Origin: an uncultured Bacteroidota bacterium
GTDB lineage: Bacteria > Bacteroidota > Bacteroidia > NS11-12g > UBA9320
DNA length: 44,344 bases
Reading direction: 5' to 3'
Assembly: GCA_913050005.1 (NCBI GenBank)
Contig: CAJXBI010000010.1
Coordinates: 1 to 44,344, forward strand
Shown: positions 42,229 through 44,344 of the stretch, piece after piece
Layout: each line of letters opens with the position of its first letter
Position numbering within the stretch: position 1 is the first letter of the stretch
The notes under the pieces: model-generated
The model's input: the letters and a program-made list of their open reading frames with translations, nothing else
Told to the model about the DNA's origin: nothing
The model's database searches: none
Translations under genes and position numbers: made by a program

Positions 42229-43848
42229 ATGTACGATATTCTTTCTCTAGGAGAGATGCTCCTTCCAGAACTTAGAAAAATTGCAGAAAAATTTGAAATC
42301 CCACATAAGGGGTTAAAAAAACAAGACTTAGCATATAAGATACTTGATTTTCAGGCGGTTAACCCGTCAAAGTTTAAATCAGTAGATACTAAAGCTACTG
42401 CTAAAACAAAAGAAAGGTCTAAAGATGAGTCTAAAGGAGACAATAGTTATGGCACGACCGAAATTGAATCTAAAAAATCTCCTAGAGGGCAGCGTGTAGC
42501 TAAAGATAAAAATGCTACTCCAAATAATCATAATTCCAATATTGATTCAAACCTTAAAGAAGTGCACAATAAAGAAAACAATAAATCTTCTCGACCTAGT
42601 GATCAACCTAAATCCGAAAGAAATGAAGCTCGCGATAAAGAAAGGGAGCAACGAGACGCAGAAAGAAAAAGAATAGAGGAAGAGAAAAGAAAGAAGAGAG
42701 AAGCTGAGGCAAAGCTTATTAATTATTTAGAACTAGACGGTGTTGTTACTACTCAAGGAGTTTTAGAAGTAATATCGGACGGATATGGATTTTTAAGATC
42801 TGCTGATTATAGCTATCAACCCTCTCCGGATGATGTGTATATAGCTCCTAATCAAATTCGTCAAAACGGACTTAAAACTGGAGATGTAGTTAAAGGAAAC
42901 ATAAGACCACCAAAAGAAGGTGAAAAATACTTTGCATTAATTAATATTCTAACAATTAATGGTAGATCAATTGAATTTGTTAAAGACAGGGTAGCTTTTC
43001 ATCATTTGACACCATTGTTTCCAGACGAAAAATTCAATTTAGAGTATAAGGCTGATAATTATTCTACACGAATAATGGATTTTATATCTCCCATTGGAAA
43101 AGGTCAGCGTGGATTGATAGTTGCCCAACCAAAGACAGGTAAGACTAATTTATTAAAAGACGTAGCTAATGCTATTGCCCACAACCATCCAGAGGTTTAT
43201 ATGATTATTTTATTAATCGACGAACGACCTGAGGAGGTAACAGATATGGCAAGAAATGTAAATGCAGAAGTGGTCGCGTCTACTTTTGACGAACCAGCTG
43301 ATAAGCACGTTAAGTTAGCAAATATTGTTTTAGAAAAAGCAAAAAGATTGACAGAATGTGGGCACGATGTGGTCATACTTTTAGATTCTATTACAAGACT
43401 TGCGAGAGCTTACAATACTGTGCAACCAGCAAGCGGTAAAATTTTGTCTGGGGGTGTTGATGCTAACGCTTTACAAAAACCAAAACGATTTTTTGGTGCG
43501 GCTAGAAACATAGAAAATGGAGGCTCACTAACTATTATTGCAACAGCGCTAACAGAGACTGGCTCCAAAATGGATGAAGTAATTTTTGAGGAATTTAAAG
43601 GAACAGGAAACATGGAATTACAATTGGATCGTAAACTGTCTAATAAGCGTATTTATCCAGCCATTGATATCGTTTCTTCAAGTACACGAAGAGAAGACTT
43701 GTTACTTGATAAAGCAGTACTCCAAAAAATGTGGGTGATGAGAAATCATCTTGCCGACATGAACAGTGAGGAAGCCATGAATACTATGCTCAATTATATG
43801 AAAGGTACAAAAAACAATGATGAGTTTTTAGTGTCAATGAATGGTTAA
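42229..43848 (+). CDS. rho: Transcription termination factor Rho
   Basis: Rho is the hexameric RNA helicase that ends transcripts in an ATP-dependent way. 539 residues, longer than the E. coli 419. Residues 1-47 are the Rho N-terminal helical domain ([19 protein letters not shown]). Residues 48-160 are an insert rich in Lys, Asp, Glu, Asn and Ser with no predicted fold, followed by the cold-shock-like RNA-binding domain (about 165-245: [32 protein letters not shown]). The ATPase has the P-loop [10 protein letters not shown] near 300, [29 protein letters not shown] and [20 protein letters not shown]. Inserts at this place are known in Bacteroidota Rho. Confidence 0.97.
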   Translation: MYDILSLGEMLLPELRKIAEKFEIPHKGLKKQDLAYKILDFQAVNPSKFKSVDTKATAKTKERSKDESKGDNSYGTTEIESKKSPRGQRVAKDKNATPNNHNSNIDSNLKEVHNKENNKSSRPSDQPKSERNEARDKEREQRDAERKRIEEEKRKKREAEAKLINYLELDGVVTTQGVLEVISDGYGFLRSADYSYQPSPDDVYIAPNQIRQNGLKTGDVVKGNIRPPKEGEKYFALINILTINGRSIEFVKDRVAFHHLTPLFPDEKFNLEYKADNYSTRIMDFISPIGKGQRGLIVAQPKTGKTNLLKDVANAIAHNHPEVYMIILLIDERPEEVTDMARNVNAEVVASTFDEPADKHVKLANIVLEKAKRLTECGHDVVILLDSITRLARAYNTVQPASGKILSGGVDANALQKPKRFFGAARNIENGGSLTIIATALTETGSKMDEVIFEEFKGTGNMELQLDRKLSNKRIYPAIDIVSSSTRREDLLLDKAVLQKMWVMRNHLADMNSEEAMNTMLNYMKGTKNNDEFLVSMNG

Positions 43849-43886
43849 AGAATAGAAATATTATTTCATCTTATTTTAATTTAAAC

Positions 43887-44344
43887 TTACAAATTTTCGC
43901 TGGATTTATACTCCTTAGTGTATGACACATGATAAACATTCTTATTTTCAGAAACTTTAACTAGATCTGAAATCTGATGACCGACCACCCATAAAACTTT
44001 GTCACCAGAACATAGCAAAGGTATTTTACTTTTTTCTAAAACATTGATTTTTTGGTCAATGAAAAAATCACTAAGTAATTTTGAACCTTTCATTCCAAGG
44101 GGTATAAAACGATCTCCTTTTTTCCAGTTTCTGATAAATAGTGGAAACAGATTTGGAGAAATTTGCAGAATTTCTTCTGTGTTATTAGGATTGTAAGTCC
44201 ATTTTTGAGCCTTTTTGAGCACCACTGAATAATTTGCAAATGAATAACTTCCTTGTTTTTTTATTGTTATTACATCCTGGTTTAAAGTGTTTATTTCTAA
44301 AATAATTTGTTCTCTATCAACTATAAGTTGATGGGTTTCTGATT
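43887..44344 (-). CDS. tilS: tRNA(Ile)-lysidine synthase TilS, C-terminal part, cut by window edge
   Basis: TilS changes C34 of tRNA-Ile(CAU) to lysidine. Only the C-terminal part is in the window; the frame stays open through the right edge, so the GTG at 44225 in the ORF track is internal and the coding continues upstream with ...THQLIVDREQIILEI. The TilS C-terminal domain is recognisable as RNWKKGDRFIPLGMKGSK followed by LSDFFIDQKIN, IPLLCSGDKVLWVVGHQISD. The ATP-pyrophosphatase SGGxDS loop lies outside. It is convergent with rho. Confidence 0.9.
   Translation of the reverse strand, partial: SETHQLIVDREQIILEINTLNQDVITIKKQGSYSFANYSVVLKKAQKWTYNPNNTEEILQISPNLFPLFIRNWKKGDRFIPLGMKGSKLLSDFFIDQKINVLEKSKIPLLCSGDKVLWVVGHQISDLVKVSENKNVYHVSYTKEYKSSENL

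Overview
This window is a chromosomal segment of a low-GC (mid-30s percent by eye) member of the Bacteroidota, most likely a Flavobacteriales-type marine heterotroph. The evidence is a MurF-alanine racemase fusion, a CarboxypepD_reg/DUF5686 surface protein, a DUF1573 protein, Ig-like (Big_5) and other lipoproteins, a Rho factor with a long charged insert, and repeated TAnnTTTG-type -7 promoter elements close to start codons. No rRNA, tRNA, CRISPR array, insertion sequence or prophage was seen; the region is mostly housekeeping.

Layout. 1-4425 (+): 3' part of mnmG, an abutting very AT-rich Big_5 lipoprotein gene, a 403-bp AT-rich gap and pheS, ended by a bidirectional terminator. 4487-10375 (-): an acidic repeat lipoprotein, der, era, a GT-C glycosyltransferase and a TPR protein. 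10539-12011 (+): guaB, convergent with a thiamine pyrophosphokinase gene. 12721-15961 (+): a large lipoprotein and an overlapping predicted outer-membrane barrel, convergent and overlapping with a SulP transporter. 15925-21756 (-): sulP, glyA, purS, pssA, an SDR and 3-hydroxyanthranilate dioxygenase. 21855-26604 (+): tatA, gatA, a LysM protein with a degenerate lytic-transglycosylase domain, an SGNH-fold protein and tadA. 26613-34439 (-): DUF5686 protein, alpha/beta hydrolase, ald, meaB and murF-alr. 34490-35850 (+): recX and a PLP enzyme. Then DUF1573 and an enoyl-CoA hydratase (-), divergent from a fused methylmalonyl-CoA mutase (+), thyA (-), a pyruvate dehydrogenase E2-type acyltransferase (+), rho (+) and the 3' part of tilS (-).

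Functional links. MeaB is the G-protein chaperone of methylmalonyl-CoA mutase, and the mutase lies 5 kb away next to an enoyl-CoA hydratase, which points to propionyl-CoA/acyl-CoA metabolism. GlyA and PurS are directly coupled (one-carbon units and purine synthesis), and PssA, which also uses serine, is in the same run. Ald and Alr both act on alanine. The gatA-LysM-SGNH block has overlapping genes and the last two look like envelope proteins.

The points most worth a second look are: (1) the mutase, which appears to carry an internally shortened small-subunit (MutA-like) segment fused in front of a full large subunit with its B12 domain; (2) the apparently catalytically dead lytic-transglycosylase/LysM protein translationally coupled to an SGNH protein; (3) matched divergent promoters whose -7 elements sit exactly 5 nt from both ATGs, suggesting leaderless mRNAs; (4) a perfect inverted repeat against the guaB start. 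I found no clear defence, mobile or otherwise spectacular accessory system.
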